The position numbers and the translations under genes were made by a program. 64,000 nucleotides of DNA from contig JACTVC010000010.1 of the NCBI GenBank assembly GCA_018417955.1, positions 1,376,763-1,440,762 of the forward strand, in the 5' to 3' direction. The notes under the pieces were generated by a model. It had not been told where the DNA came from. It saw only the letters and a list, made by a program, of their open reading frames with translations, and did no database searches. This DNA comes from Laccaria trichodermophora. Its lineage: Eukaryota > Basidiomycota > Agaricomycetes > Agaricales > Hydnangiaceae. Shown in pieces: positions 24,295-36,397 of this stretch (positions are counted from its first letter, which is position 1; the number at the start of each line of letters is the position of its first letter).

Positions 24295-26525
24295 CACTTC
24301 AGTCACCCACCTTGACCAAGCTATTAGCTAGGAAATCTTGAAAAATTATCCAGGCTAATAGATCCTTTGGCTGGTTATTTTTTTGCCTCTGGAGAAAAAT
24401 ATATTATTGCATTGGGCAAAAATGTTTGGCCTTCAATATTGTGACTGGAAATATTTGGGCTGATATTTTGTATTGAAAAATATCCTAGCCATCTGAAAGT
24501 GGTTGGAAATATTTGAAGCATATTAGAGTGGTAGGAAATTTTTTAGCTGTGTGACACTGCTGAAAAATGTTTTGGCCATGTCACACTGCTAAGAAATTTT
24601 TGAACCATATCATACTGCTGAGAAATGTTTTAGCCATGTCACACTGCTGAAAAATGTTTTGACCAGTCACACTGCTTGGAAATGTTTTAGCCATGTCACA
24701 TAGGCAAAAAATTTCCTGCCAGTGTCATGGAGTATCTGGGGTCCTAGTTTCAAAAAAAAACCTTCAAAAATTTCTGACCATTCAAACTTTTATCTTCTGG
24801 ATTCAACTTTTCTACAAAATTTATCATAAAGATCATTTTGGTCCTAAACTTGCCTTTTTAGTTTATATTGTATTTTTATTATAGAAAAACCAGATTATAT
24901 CTTGCATTCAGCTCTATCTATTGGTATTCAGCTATTTGTTATATAGTTATAGCCTCTGAATTCTGCTCTATCAGATAATAAAGGTTGTTACTAACTGCTC
25001 TTATGTTGAGTGTATATTAATAACTGCCTATAATAGACTAGCCTTACTTACTGAATTATTACTGATGTCTATTATTCTTGCAAATTACCAGAAGTAAATA
25101 TTGGCTGATGTGTGAGCCATATTTCTTCACTGAAGTATGTTCCTAAAGACTAGAGAGAGTTTGGGAACTGTCAGATTGACTATGCCAGCTTTTTTTTTCA
25201 CTTTTATAGAGGTATATTTCTGAGAACTGCAGAGAGCTCTGAGGATTGTCAGTGTCTGAAGTTATAAATATGTATAATATGATATGATATGATATGATAT
25301 GATGTATTCATGTCTGTTGACTATAATGACATGCTGACTACCAGTACTTTACTGTGCCCCACCTATTTCTGCAGGAATGGCTAGAATCTCCTAGAATTCT
25401 GATCTCTCTATTACAAATACTTGAATTTCCTTTTTTAGATATAGACCTTAGACCTTGACAACAAGTCCTATTTTTTCTCAATTTTACCACATTTTCCAAA
25501 TGATTTTCATTTAAAATAGTAATCTTGCCTCATTTACTCTCATTTCAGCTCTGCAACATTATAACCAATAGTGACTACCATCCAATATTTTCTTTAATGT
25601 TTCTTGTATTTTATTGTAATTTTCTGGCAATATTTGCACAAATTACCTTATTTGGAAATATGCACAGACCATGTGCACTCACTATACACCAACATTGTAA
25701 ATAACAGTTATAGCTGAATGCAGAATGATAAGCCACGCCAGACTGACACATGCACAGGGCAGACTGTCAAATTTTCAAAGCAACATGATGGCTGAGTTCT
25801 CACCAAGTTCTCACAATGAGTCAAATAATTGATGTCACTGTAGTACCACAGTAACATTTGAGAGTCTGCTCTATGTATGTGTTGATCTGCATGACCTGTC
25901 ATTCTGCATTCAGCTGTGATGGTATGTCTATTCTTTTTCTATTTTTCCCCCTGTTTTTCCAGCTATATTTGTATCATTTACCATATTAGGAAATATCCAC
26001 AGACTATGTATATGGTATCTAAATATTGTTAACAATAGTCTATTATTTTTCTCTTTTTCTTCTGAGTTTATGGCTATATTTTCATTCATTACCATATTTG
26101 GAAATATGCACAGACCAAGTAAACAGTACATCAACATTATCAACAACCATTTATATCATGTAATTTTTTCTTCTAATTTTTCTAGCTATATTTGTATTAA
26201 TTACTATTTTAGCAAATGTGCACAGACCATGTATACAATACCCCAATATTGTCAACAACAGTCCATTATTTTTCTCTTTTTCTTCTAATTTTTTGGGCTA
26301 AATTGAATTTCCTTTCTTATTTTTCTAGCTGTATTTTTATTAAATTATTATATTAGGAAATGTATCCAGACCATGTATCTATTTCTTTTTTCCCCCTTTT
26401 TGTCTGACTCTCTGGATGTATTTCCAGAATAGGAAATGTGCACAGGCCATCAACAATAGTTTATTATTTTTTCTCCTTTTTTTCTGATAGCAGTCGTGGT
26501 ATTGTAAGTGCCAAAATCTTTCCTG

Positions 26526-26612
26526 GAAAGACAGATCACATGACCACATCATATGATCTATCACATCATCACATCATCTGACCTATCACATGACTGTATC
26601 ACATGATATAGA
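26526..26612. repeat. CACATG/CATATG motif cluster (left of centre of B)
   Basis: ATCACATGACC, ATCATATGATC and ATCACATGAT-type palindromic hexamer or octamer sites spaced roughly 10-20 bases apart. The larger cluster is at 27890-28060. Confidence 0.6.
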
Positions 26613-26701
26613 ACATGAACAACTATAAGTTAGATGTTTGTTTGTTATTTGTTGTATTACTTCCATGCCTATCCATGCATGTCCTTGATTGGTATTTATC
26701 A

Positions 26702-26823
26702 CTACTACTGACAAGTACAAAAGGGAGTCATGTGACACAATAGCTAAGCAATGGAAAGTAAATAATGTAAAAGATGGATAAGATCCCAGATATGCCAGCC
26801 ATTTCCATACTTGTCAGTAGTAG
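26702..26823. repeat. 16-base inverted repeat enclosing 90 bases
   Basis: CTACTACTGACAAGTA at 26702-26717 is the exact complement of TACTTGTCAGTAGTAG at 26808-26823. It may be a very small MITE or a hairpin inside the centre of element B. Confidence 0.6.
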
Positions 26824-27889
26824 TCCCATGTATGAGGGGTCAGGCTATCAGATATATTCCCTATTCAATGGATTCTATATATGCATGTCACAGGAGTCAC
26901 ACTTCTTATGCATCTTTGTACATGCATCTTCTCTGTTTCCACTTGCATATAAGAGTATTACTGTCTTCATGACTCTTTATCAAGCTTAGTGAAGGAATAG
27001 AGTGACAATGTCAGCTGTAGATTGTGACTCTTTTAGGAGAGCTTGTGACTCTCTGTCTTTGTGTGCTCATCATTTTTCCCTTCCCTACATTCTGGCAGGA
27101 TCCTGCTAAACCTTTCTGCAGCATTCTGGGAAAGGTGAGTACAGCTACACTTGTGACACTCCAGAGCACCATCAAATTCTCCTTAGCTTGCCAGACACTT
27201 ATATTGACATTACTCCAAGAGTTCGAGTGTCAGCACAGTTTATCAGGGCAGGTCTTATCAGATCTGTGGTGTTATCCCTTCCTGCATCTGTATCCAATCA
27301 CTCATGGACTTCCCAAGAGGTAGCAGAGGTTACAGTGCTTTGCACTGCTGTTTGCATAATGGAGTTTAGGAATCATGTTTATATGTATTGTATTGTGACC
27401 CACAAATTGGGAAGTAAGAGACCAGTTACATCCACCAAGGCCTGTAATGTCTAGCACTGATAGATGTTGCTCATCATGGCAAACAATGATCTGTGCCTGC
27501 ATCTCATCTGATATCTGAGGCACCATGAGAGTTGGGGTTGAGATATTCCATTGACAGCTCCTGCATTTGATGCATAGATAATCCATTCCACTATACAGAA
27601 TTTTACCAGAATAAAATCAGAAAAAAATAGGGAGAGTGGTGATGATGGGGTACTGTTCACATGGTCTGTGCACATTTCTTAATATAGTAGTTAACGAAAA
27701 TATATCCAAAAATAAGAAAAGAAATTCACATAATGTAAATAGTTGTTGATAATGTTGATGTACTATTTACTTGGTCTGTGCATGTTTCCAAATATGGTAA
27801 TTAGTAAAAATATAGCCAGAAAATGAGAAATAAAAGAGAAAAAATATATAACAATAGTTATCTCATATGCATTATATAGTTGTTTATGT

Positions 27890-28060
27890 TGTGTATCATG
27901 TGATACAGTCATATGATATGACATGTGATATAATCATGTGATAATAAAGTCATGTGACACAAATCATGTGATATATAATAGTCAGGTGACATCATCATGT
28001 GATGTGATCATGTGACATATCATATGATGTATCCTGTGATACAACCATGTGATCTCTTTT
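27890..28060. repeat. TCATGTGA palindrome cluster in centre of B
   Basis: About twelve copies of TCATGTGAT, TCATATGAT or close variants, spaced about 10-20 bases apart. These are CANNTG (E-box-like) palindromes. Binding by a bHLH factor or a transposase is possible, but it is only inferred. Confidence 0.65.
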
Positions 28061-30329
28061 TCCACACTTATAACATCACTACTGCTATTTTTTGTTATTT
28101 CTATGTAGCTGTTGTAATATGGTGTAATGAGGTCTGGCCACAGAAATTAATAAGGTAATTGATGAAAATGGAGCTAAAAAGTCACTAAAGAAAGAGAAAA
28201 AATAAGAGAGTATGTTGATGGTCTGTGCACATTTCCTAATAAGAAATTATATTCAGAAAATTAGAAGGAAAAGAGAAAAATAATGGACTGTTGTTGACAA
28301 TATTGGGGTATTGTATACATGGTCTGTGCACATTTGCTAAAATAGTAATTAATACAAATATAGCTAGAAAAATTAGAAGAAAAAATTACATGATATAAAT
28401 GGTTGTTGATAATGTTGATGTACTGTTTACTTGGTCTGTGCATATTTCCAAATATGGTAATGAATGAAAATATAGCCATAAACTCAGAAGAAAAAGAGAA
28501 AAATAATAGACTATTGTTAACAATATTTAGATACCATATACATAGTCTGTGGATATTTCCTAATATGGTAAATGATACAAATATAGCTGGAAAAACAGGG
28601 GGAAAAATAGAAAAAGAATAGACATACCATCACAGCTGAATGCAGAATGACAGGTCATGCAGATCAACACATACATAGAGCAGACTCTCAAATGTTACTG
28701 TGGTACTACAGTGACATCAATTATTTGACTCATTGTGAGAACTTGGTGAGAACTCAGCCATCATGTTGCTTTGAAAATTTGACAGTCTGCCCTGTGCATG
28801 TGTCAGTCTGGCGTGGCTTATCATTCTGCATTCAGCTATAACTGTTATTTACAATGTTGGTGTATAGTGAGTGCACATGGTCTGTGCATATTTCCAAATA
28901 AGGTAATTTGTGCAAATATTGCCAGAAAATTACAATAAAATACAAGAAACATTAAAGAAAATATTGGATGGTAGTCACTATTGGTTATAATGTTGCAGAG
29001 CTGAAATGAGAGTAAATGAGGCAAGATTACTATTTTAAATGAAAATCATTTGGAAAATGTGGTAAAATTGAGAAAAAATAGGACTTGTTGTCAAGGTCTA
29101 AGGTCTATATCTAAAAAAGGAAATTCAAGTATTTGTAATAGAGAGATCAGAATTCTAGGAGATTCTAGCCATTCCTGCAGAAATAGGTGGGGCACAGTAA
29201 AGTACTGGTAGTCAGCATGTCATTATAGTCAACAGACATGAATACATCATATCATATCATATCATATCATATTATACATATTTATAACTTCAGACACTGA
29301 CAATCCTCAGAGCTCTCTGCAGTTCTCAGAAATATACCTCTATAAAAGTGAAAAAAAAAGCTGGCATAGTCAATCTGACAGTTCCCAAACTCTCTCTAGT
29401 CTTTAGGAACATACTTCAGTGAAGAAATATGGCTCACACATCAGCCAATATTTACTTCTGGTAATTTGCAAGAATAATAGACATCAGTAATAATTCAGTA
29501 AGTAAGGCTAGTCTATTATAGGCAGTTATTAATATACACTCAACATAAGAGCAGTTAGTAACAACCTTTATTATCTGATAGAGCAGAATTCAGAGGCTAT
29601 AACTATATAACAAATAGCTGAATACCAATAGATAGAGCTGAATGCAAGATATAATCTGGTTTTTCTATAATAAAAATACAATATAAACTAAAAAGGCAAG
29701 TTTAGGACCAAAATGATCTTTATGATAAATTTTGTAGAAAAGTTGAATCCAGAAGATAAAAGTTTGAATGGTCAGAAATTTTTGAAGGTTTTTTTTTGAA
29801 ACTAGGACCCCAGATACTCCATGACACTGGCAGGAAATTTTTTGCCTATGTGACATGGCTAAAACATTTCCAAGCAGTGTGACTGGTCAAAACATTTTTC
29901 AGCAGTGTGACATGGCTAAAACATTTCTCAGCAGTATGATATGGTTCAAAAATTTCTTAGCAGTGTGACATGGCCAAAACATTTTTCAGCAGTGTCACAC
30001 AGCTAAAAAATTTCCTACCACTCTAATATGCTTCAAATATTTCCAACCACTTTCAGATGGCTAGGATATTTTTCAATACAAAATATCAGCCCAAATATTT
30101 CCAGTCACAATATTGAAGGCCAAACATTTTTGCCCAATGCAATAATATATTTTTCTCCAGAGGCAAAAAAATAACCAGCCAAAGGATCTATTAGCCTGGA
30201 TAATTTTTCAAGATTTCCTAGCTAATAGCTTGGTCAAGGTGGGTGACTGAAGTGACCATAGGTACCCAAAGTATAATCTACTGATAGCCAAAAGTTGGGC
30301 CCATTCGCCCAGTGCACTTGTTGAAAGAT

Positions 30330-32192
30330 CCGGATACATTCCTCCGGAAAGCTATTAGCCCCCCATTCTCTCAATTTCAAGCCCGGGGTTGGTAGAACAG
30401 ACGGGGAGGGTATCGAACGTAGTTGGTCAGAATTGAACCGAGTCGCCAATAGCACCAAGGAGATGGGTCCGGGATCACGGCATGACACCCTTGACGACCA
30501 TCTTGGGCACCATAATTTCTGGAAGTATGTTGGGCTCGGTAGGTTTTCTCTTGTTTGTTTTACCGTATGTTGCTGATCCATTATTGTTCACAGGTCGAAG
30601 TTTGCATTTGCGGCTCGTGCTCGCCACTTCTGAAGAGAAGCGTCAGCGAGAGATATTCGACGATTTCACCCAATCGTTACGGGCGCAGCCAGGATTGGCA
30701 AAGGAATGGTCCGACATGGTCTTGGCATGGGAAAGGGATCCGATGCAGAAAAATCCTTACGTCTCCCTCGTATCCCGTACGCCTGTTCAACATGTCGTTA
30801 CTGTGAAAGACTAATGCTCCGTCGTAGACACTTCACAAGATGAAGTGAAGAAGCAACTCCTTGAAGAGGAGAAGCGTTCGTTACAAGCCGGAGTACCGCA
30901 TGTCCATGCCACGGGACCCACTGCGTTCATTTCGATGGGGTTACTTGTTGAAGACACACAGTAATACAGATTCTTTCTTTTTTATTTGTCCTGATACTCA
31001 CAAGTTGAACTAACAGACAGCGAATCGCGTGGGATGCAAGGCGTTCGCAAGAACTCACAACTATTCAAGACAATGAGATTCAGCGCAGATGGCTGCTGCT
31101 GCTACGCCAGCTGAAACAGTTCCGGAATATTCAAGCCATTTATATGCCCGCCGCTTCTCTGATGCTAGATGAAGCTGAGGAGCTTCAAGGTCAGCTGCCA
31201 GAGGTTGAACGCGCTCATTTGGAGGTCGAACAGCAGGCTCTTTGGCTTCCCTTGGCCCTCCCCCCAAGTCACCGTAAACATGACTGTAACCAACGTCTAA
31301 TCGAGATCGAAACCAACGTCTAATCGAGATCGAAACCAAATTGCAGCGAGCCGAATGCAATGACACCCTCGACAAGATTCGCAGTCTGCAGCGTGGCCGC
31401 CTTTCATTCATTTCCTTTCGTAACTGCCATGTACGCGGTCAAAACCCCTCAACAAGAGCGCGGGACACTATCGATCGCCTGGAGGATAAATCAAAAGCTT
31501 TGGCTCTGAAGTACCGTAATGCAAGGGCTGCACTATACACCCTGGTGGGACCAGGTGAATGGGAGAGAGAATTGCGGGAATTGAACCACGGTGACTTGAC
31601 AACACCCGACGGCCACGAGATTAGCATCGAAGACCCGAACGATCCTTTTGGGCCAGATGGACGGCCGCTCTCGATGTCAAAGAAAAAGAAGAAAATTCTC
31701 AAGCTGGGTTTGGGTGAGGGAAGAAGAGCCGTTTCATGGATTTGGACGTCTCCTGCGGCGATTGGTGACAGGAGTGATAAAGTCTTGCATGAAGGTATGT
31801 TCTTTTGCATGTATTTGGGCTGTCCCCCACTAATTATTTCTGTAGCGGTCCGGATCGAGTGGGTAAAAGCACGCACGAGACATTTGCGATGGTGGGAAGA
31901 GGTTCATTTATTGCGCGAGGAAATGAGACGAGTCCGGAAGACTCTTGAGTGGAGGGCCGCGTGGTGGGAGGAGTGTTCCGAAGGATGGGATGGGCTGGAT
32001 GAAGCCACTAATGAGGGTGTAAAGGCGTATGCGAGGCGGCAGGCAAGCATCCAACGTTCCCTGCACAAGCAGTTCAGTCGGCTGTGGGATAAGCCGCTGA
32101 CCCCCCTAGTGAGCAGTGATGACACTGGGGAAGCTCCAAGCGAATATTTAGATCCTGTACTCGAGTCCCTGGTGGAGGACGACGTAGAATAA
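30330..32192 (+). pseudogene. KDZ-family transposase, C-terminal part, broken by a 23-base duplication
   Basis: Recognised as the C-terminal half of a Kyakuja-Dileera-Zisupton transposase. It has GVGRTDGEGIERSWSELN (with the expected acidic residue), NSTKEMGPGSRHDTLDDH, later IRSLQRGRLSFISFRN and VRGQNPSTRARDTIDRL, then AVSWIWTS and ARTRHLRWWEEVHLLREEM. Introns that restore frame: 30539-30593, 30777-30827 (branch CTAAT), 30961-31016, 31795-31845. In the fourth exon a 23-base unit (31290-31312) is repeated exactly at 31313-31335; this shifts the frame and gives TAA at once. The 5' half is missing: the sequence starts just after the target duplication of element B, and the first ~80 bases do not read in frame. 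Confidence 0.85.
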
Positions 32193-32639
32193 ATGTACTA
32201 TTTTGATGGAGGGTTTGTTTGTATGTGTTATGCTGCAGCACCAACCCCAAAGGTCATCCAAACCTGGCAGGCCGCATCCATCAATTCATGAACCGCGATT
32301 GAAGCGGAAATTACTGGAATCTATCAAAACATAATACATGATTTATTTTACATGATTTGCGGACACGTTATGGTTAAGGAACATGCAGGAGAACAAAAAC
32401 ATTTCCAAAAGCACCAAACAAGCCATTGTTTACCAGTGTTGACATCACAAGCTGCCGGAATAACAACAGCTTCTGGAACAGACACAAAGCAGCGGAAATA
32501 AATATCAAAGATGACCAGAATAAATGGCAGGATGCCAAAAATAATCAAATATAACATAATTTCAGTTTAGCTATATAGAGGTACATACCTGTATATAGGT
32601 GTGTAGCAATGTGCAGGTGGAATGGCATCTGGCCACCTG
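32193..32639. other. No gene seen
   Basis: AT-rich 3' flank of the KDZ relic with GGAATAA-like repeats near 32455-32530; no convincing frame. Confidence 0.35.
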
Positions 32640-33032
32640 GCAAGATGCAGCTCCTATGAAAAAAAGGTAAGTGCATTTTTGCAGTTAGGTTGGCATAGTA
32701 CTACAGCCATGGGTGAGAGCCCCTCTAGTTTCCCCAATCTTTCCTCAATGAACTCCTTTCCATGCCGTACGTTTCGAATGTCTTCTTCAATCCCAGCGAC
32801 CCTCCCACCCAGGCTATCCAGTTCGTCCGGTAACCTCGAGATTCCATCCGCGTCGTTTAGGCGAAGGTTGTCGTTCACCCTCTGGATAAAGTTCTGAATC
32901 TGGGTTTTCAGGCCCTCGGACAAGGACCTCATCTGCTGCTGGGTTACCATTCCTTCAACCTTTTCACGGAGTTCGTCCAGCACCTGCGAAGAGACGGGAT
33001 CCTCACTCGGGGTGCCTGTGGCGAACGATTCC
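32640..33032 (-). pseudogene. Coiled-coil protein fragment cut by an insertion
   Basis: The minus frame is open from the junction at 33032: ESFATGTPSEDPVSSQ, VLDELREKVEGMVTQQQM, then LPDELDSLGGRVAGIEED and IRNVRHGKEFIEERLGKLE. The heptad pattern indicates a coiled coil. The frame ends near 32654 after SPMAVV, where an intron may begin. The upstream part is missing because copy 2 of the TAATGAAA element starts at 33033. It is a transposon accessory or host fragment; the family is not recognised. Confidence 0.5.
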
Positions 33033-34384
33033 AGTAAACTTGGTAGTCTATATCTGACTCTTGTAGTCTGTCAGTGTTAATTGCTCTTTTAGGGAATGCA
33101 CCTTCCTTTTTTGGTCAATTTTCCCACAATATGATATTTGTTGCCCTTTCATTTAGCTTTCTAAATGTGTTGGAATCATGTTATTTGGTTTTGTTTTCAT
33201 GGAGAAAAATGCAAAAAACAAAAAAAAACACAACACTTTTGGAATTCCTTTACCTCATATCTCCACAGCAGGAGCACTTCAGAACATAATTCAACCAGAT
33301 TCGGGAAGCTACAGTGCAGGGGTACAACTTTCGTTTTTTGACTATTTTTGGTAATTGGTCATGTGACCACCCTCCCAACAACCCTTGTGATACATATCAT
33401 CATTATTATATGGTTTTCGGTAATGAAAGTGCCAAAGGGCCTAATGAAATATCCTAATGAAAAATCTAAGAAATAGTAATGAAAGTGCCAGGGAGCCTAA
33501 TGAGAAGTAATGAAATTGTCAAGGTGCTCCCTAATGAGAAATATAAAAAATCATAATGAAAATGTCAAGGAGCATAATGAAATATCCTAATGAAATTTCA
33601 ATGAAATGGTAATGAAAGGGTCAAACTGCACAATGAAATATTCTAATGAAAGCACTAAGGAGCTTAATGAAATATCCTAATGAAAATTCTAAGAAATGGT
33701 AATGAAAAAGCGAAGGAGACTAATGAAATATCCTAATGAAAAGTCTAAGAAATGATAATGAAAGGGCCAAATATTCTAATGAAATATCCTAATGAAAGCA
33801 CCAAGGAGCCTAATGAAATATTCTAATGAAAATTCTAACAAATGGTAATGAAAAAGCAAAGGAGCCTAATGAAATATCCTAATGAAAATTCTATGAAATG
33901 GTAATGAAAAAGCGCAGGAACCTAATGAAATACCCTAATGAAAATTCTAAGAAATGGTAATGAAAAAGCAAAGGAGCCTAATGAAATATCCTAATGAAAA
34001 TTCTAAGAAATGGTAATGAAAAAGCGCAGGAGCCTAATGAAATATCCCAATGAAAATTCTAAGAAATGGTAATGAAAGTGCCAAGGAGCCTAATGAAATA
34101 TCCTAATGAAAATTCTATGAAATGGTAATGAAAAAGCGAAGGAGCCTAATGAAATATCCTAATGAAAAGTCTCAGAAATGATAATGAAAGGGCCAAAGAG
34201 CCTAATGAAATATCCCCATGATATCTCATTATCCTTGCCTATAACTTATGAAAGATTCCAGTGATAAATTGAATGAAATAGATGGGCAATCCTAATGAGA
34301 TGCCTTTCATAAAACCTGTCGCATTATACACAATGGCTCTTGGACAGTTGTCATAGATTAATCATAAATAGTGGTAGCCACTAG
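33033..34384 (+). mobile_element. TAATGAAA minisatellite element, copy 2
   Basis: Almost identical to 3097-4540, with an array shorter by ~90 bases (33420-34215). Its left end falls inside the coiled-coil gene fragment and its right end (AGTGGTAGCCACTAGT) abuts the decayed retroelement. Since no tandem TATCAGTAAAC prefix is present here, the left junction CAGTAAACTTGG is probably the true element edge. Confidence 0.7.
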
Positions 34385-36370
34385 TGTCTGTTACTGAGGT
34401 GCTGAGAGAGCACCTGTCTGGCAGTATAGAATACAGCAATGCCACAGAGGTTCCCCATAACCAGTCAGATCTCCATGTATCTCTGGATTGGGACTGCTCA
34501 TCAGCTATGTCCGCGCCAACTGGCAGCAAGGTATTATATGGTACTCTAGAAGTTGCAGTGGTATGAGGAACTGATGGTAGAAGTGAGACTAGCTTTGTTC
34601 CTCTATCAGGCCTAGGGAGCATGAAAGGAAGGGCAATTAAAATTTGTTTGCAAAGAGAGGGAGGTTGTTTGGGAGATGGCAAACAGCGCACATGATGACA
34701 GAGAGGGGGAGAAGATTGTAGACAATGGAGTGGTGCTTGGTCTTTGCAACGTGGAGGAAGGGCATGTGGATTTTGTTGTCTTGAGAACACTGAGAGGGCT
34801 AGTGGTCAACAACAATTTCAAGGAGAAGAATACCTAGTATGGCAATAGAGGTCTGGCCAGGGAGAGGTTGGTTGAGAGTTGCGAGATTGCCAAAGTTCTT
34901 GATTAATCAGTCCACACATTGGAGCTCCAGCCATTAGAGATCTAGCCGCAGGTGCACGATTATTCAGGGTTTGTTCCCTATTGTAGGAGCTAGGCCAATT
35001 GTGTGGGGGCCGCTCATTCTTTTCGCAATGACATGTGTAAGTTTCCATATCAATGATCATTCATAGAGTGCTAGACAGGATGAAATGAACTCTAAAGAGT
35101 TAGTATCATCTGGCTTATTCATCAACTCATTATTCAAATCCTTCCAGTGTAGTGGGACTTCGACCTCTGATTCATTTTGGCGACTCAGAACAGGGAGCAG
35201 TTCGACACCATATAGTACCGAATTGATTATCATGATCTTCAGGCTTGTAGTCTCATTTGTGGCTATTGGTTCAGGTTCTGAAGTCAGAGCAGCAGGAATG
35301 CCAGTTGTGCTCTTCACCAAATCATCAATCTTCTCATCAGTGTTGTTTTTGTCAAAATGACTTGTACCATTGAGTCTGGAATAGTATCCATGGATACTAA
35401 AGCTATCACCATTGTCCAGTTCAGGGAGCAGGTGAAGTTGCTTGTAAGGGAAGGATAGATTGTCTGCTCTCAGAGGCAGGGCTCCTTTTCCCACATTCCT
35501 TGTTTTAGATTCCATGATACTATAGTGGGCCCCACACCATTGTGCATAATGTTTCTTGGCTGAGTTCAAGTACTCTTCTCTCAGGCAAGTTCGCCCGGAA
35601 AGGTCAAAGTCTGCAGTGGGTTTGTTCTCCATTGTAGCTTCCTTCAACAATAGAACACCAACATTGATTTCCATTTGAGATCGAATCAGGTCAATAGACA
35701 TGGCATTAGTCCTAGCAGCCGAGTGGGTCAGAATCTCTAGAGCAGCGTGCAGACCACACTTAAGGTTACAAGAATTGATTTCATGTACAACCAGGCAAGA
35801 GATACTTTCTTTCCTGTGCCATTGGGTGTGTCGTCCTTCTGCCTCATTCGACCATAAGCCTAGATAGTGATCATCTACTATCCTTCCTAGTACTTCGTTT
35901 TTCGGACTTGGCATCCTGGACAGAGTTGGTGGGGACCATATCACTGAGGCATAACAAAGGGTCACTCATTCATCTTCAATGCTTCTTTTAGCATTCGCTA
36001 CCCAATTAACAGGTAATGAATACTGTTTATAACTTCGTAAGAAATCGAAACCCTCGGGGGTGGTTGTTATCAGAAGGATTTGCTGGCTATGCAAGACTTC
36101 CCATATTGATTTGAATGAATAGTAGGACTTGGGTGCCTTGCAGGGGTTATTGCCCCAATGCCCATTTCTTGTCTTATTCGTAACAACCGATTTACGTGAT
36201 ACCGTCCTCCAGAAGCCAGTAGACTTAGAGCACTTCCTTTGGGTTGATAGCCTATCTTAGCATTCTGATAAATGTTATAGGCAGGAGTGTATACTTTAGT
36301 GTCCTTATTCACAGAGAGCCAGAGGGACAATTTTTGTAGTCACACTGTATAGCAGCATGGTCCAACGAGT
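34385..36370 (-). pseudogene. Distal part of the large retroelement coding region (probable integrase side)
   Basis: Minus-strand frames run 36330-36070 (WLSVNKDTKVYTPAYNIYQ), 35965-35057 (302 codons, with SAARTNAMSIDLIRSQ and NVGKGALPLRADNLSF) and 35060 to ~34385 with internal TGA only. By position it lies downstream of the RT-RNase H block, where an integrase is expected, but I cannot see a zinc HHCC or DDE signature. ARTNAM..NVGKGAL resembles ARTNYM..NPGKGAL in the 40-42 kb block, so the unit may be duplicated within the element. The right part was split off by element D. Confidence 0.4.
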
Positions 36371-36397
36371 AGGCTCTTGGATTTGCATACCCAACAC

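Larger units (their letters stand above)
24295..30254. mobile_element. Large long-TIR element B (5.96 kb)
   Basis: Same termini as element A (CACTTCAGTCACCCACCTTG and complement), with ~2 kb arms (24295 to ~26300 and ~28252 to 30254) that look essentially identical: several small frames and an ATGAT microsatellite match exactly. It is flanked by 7-base ACCATAG duplications, which show it inserted as a unit. The sub-terminal zone (24480-24720) has repeated TGTCACACTGCTGAAAAATG units. The centre is unrelated to that of A and has no transposase. Each arm also contains a piece like the end of element D (near 25350 and 29190). Confidence 0.8.
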
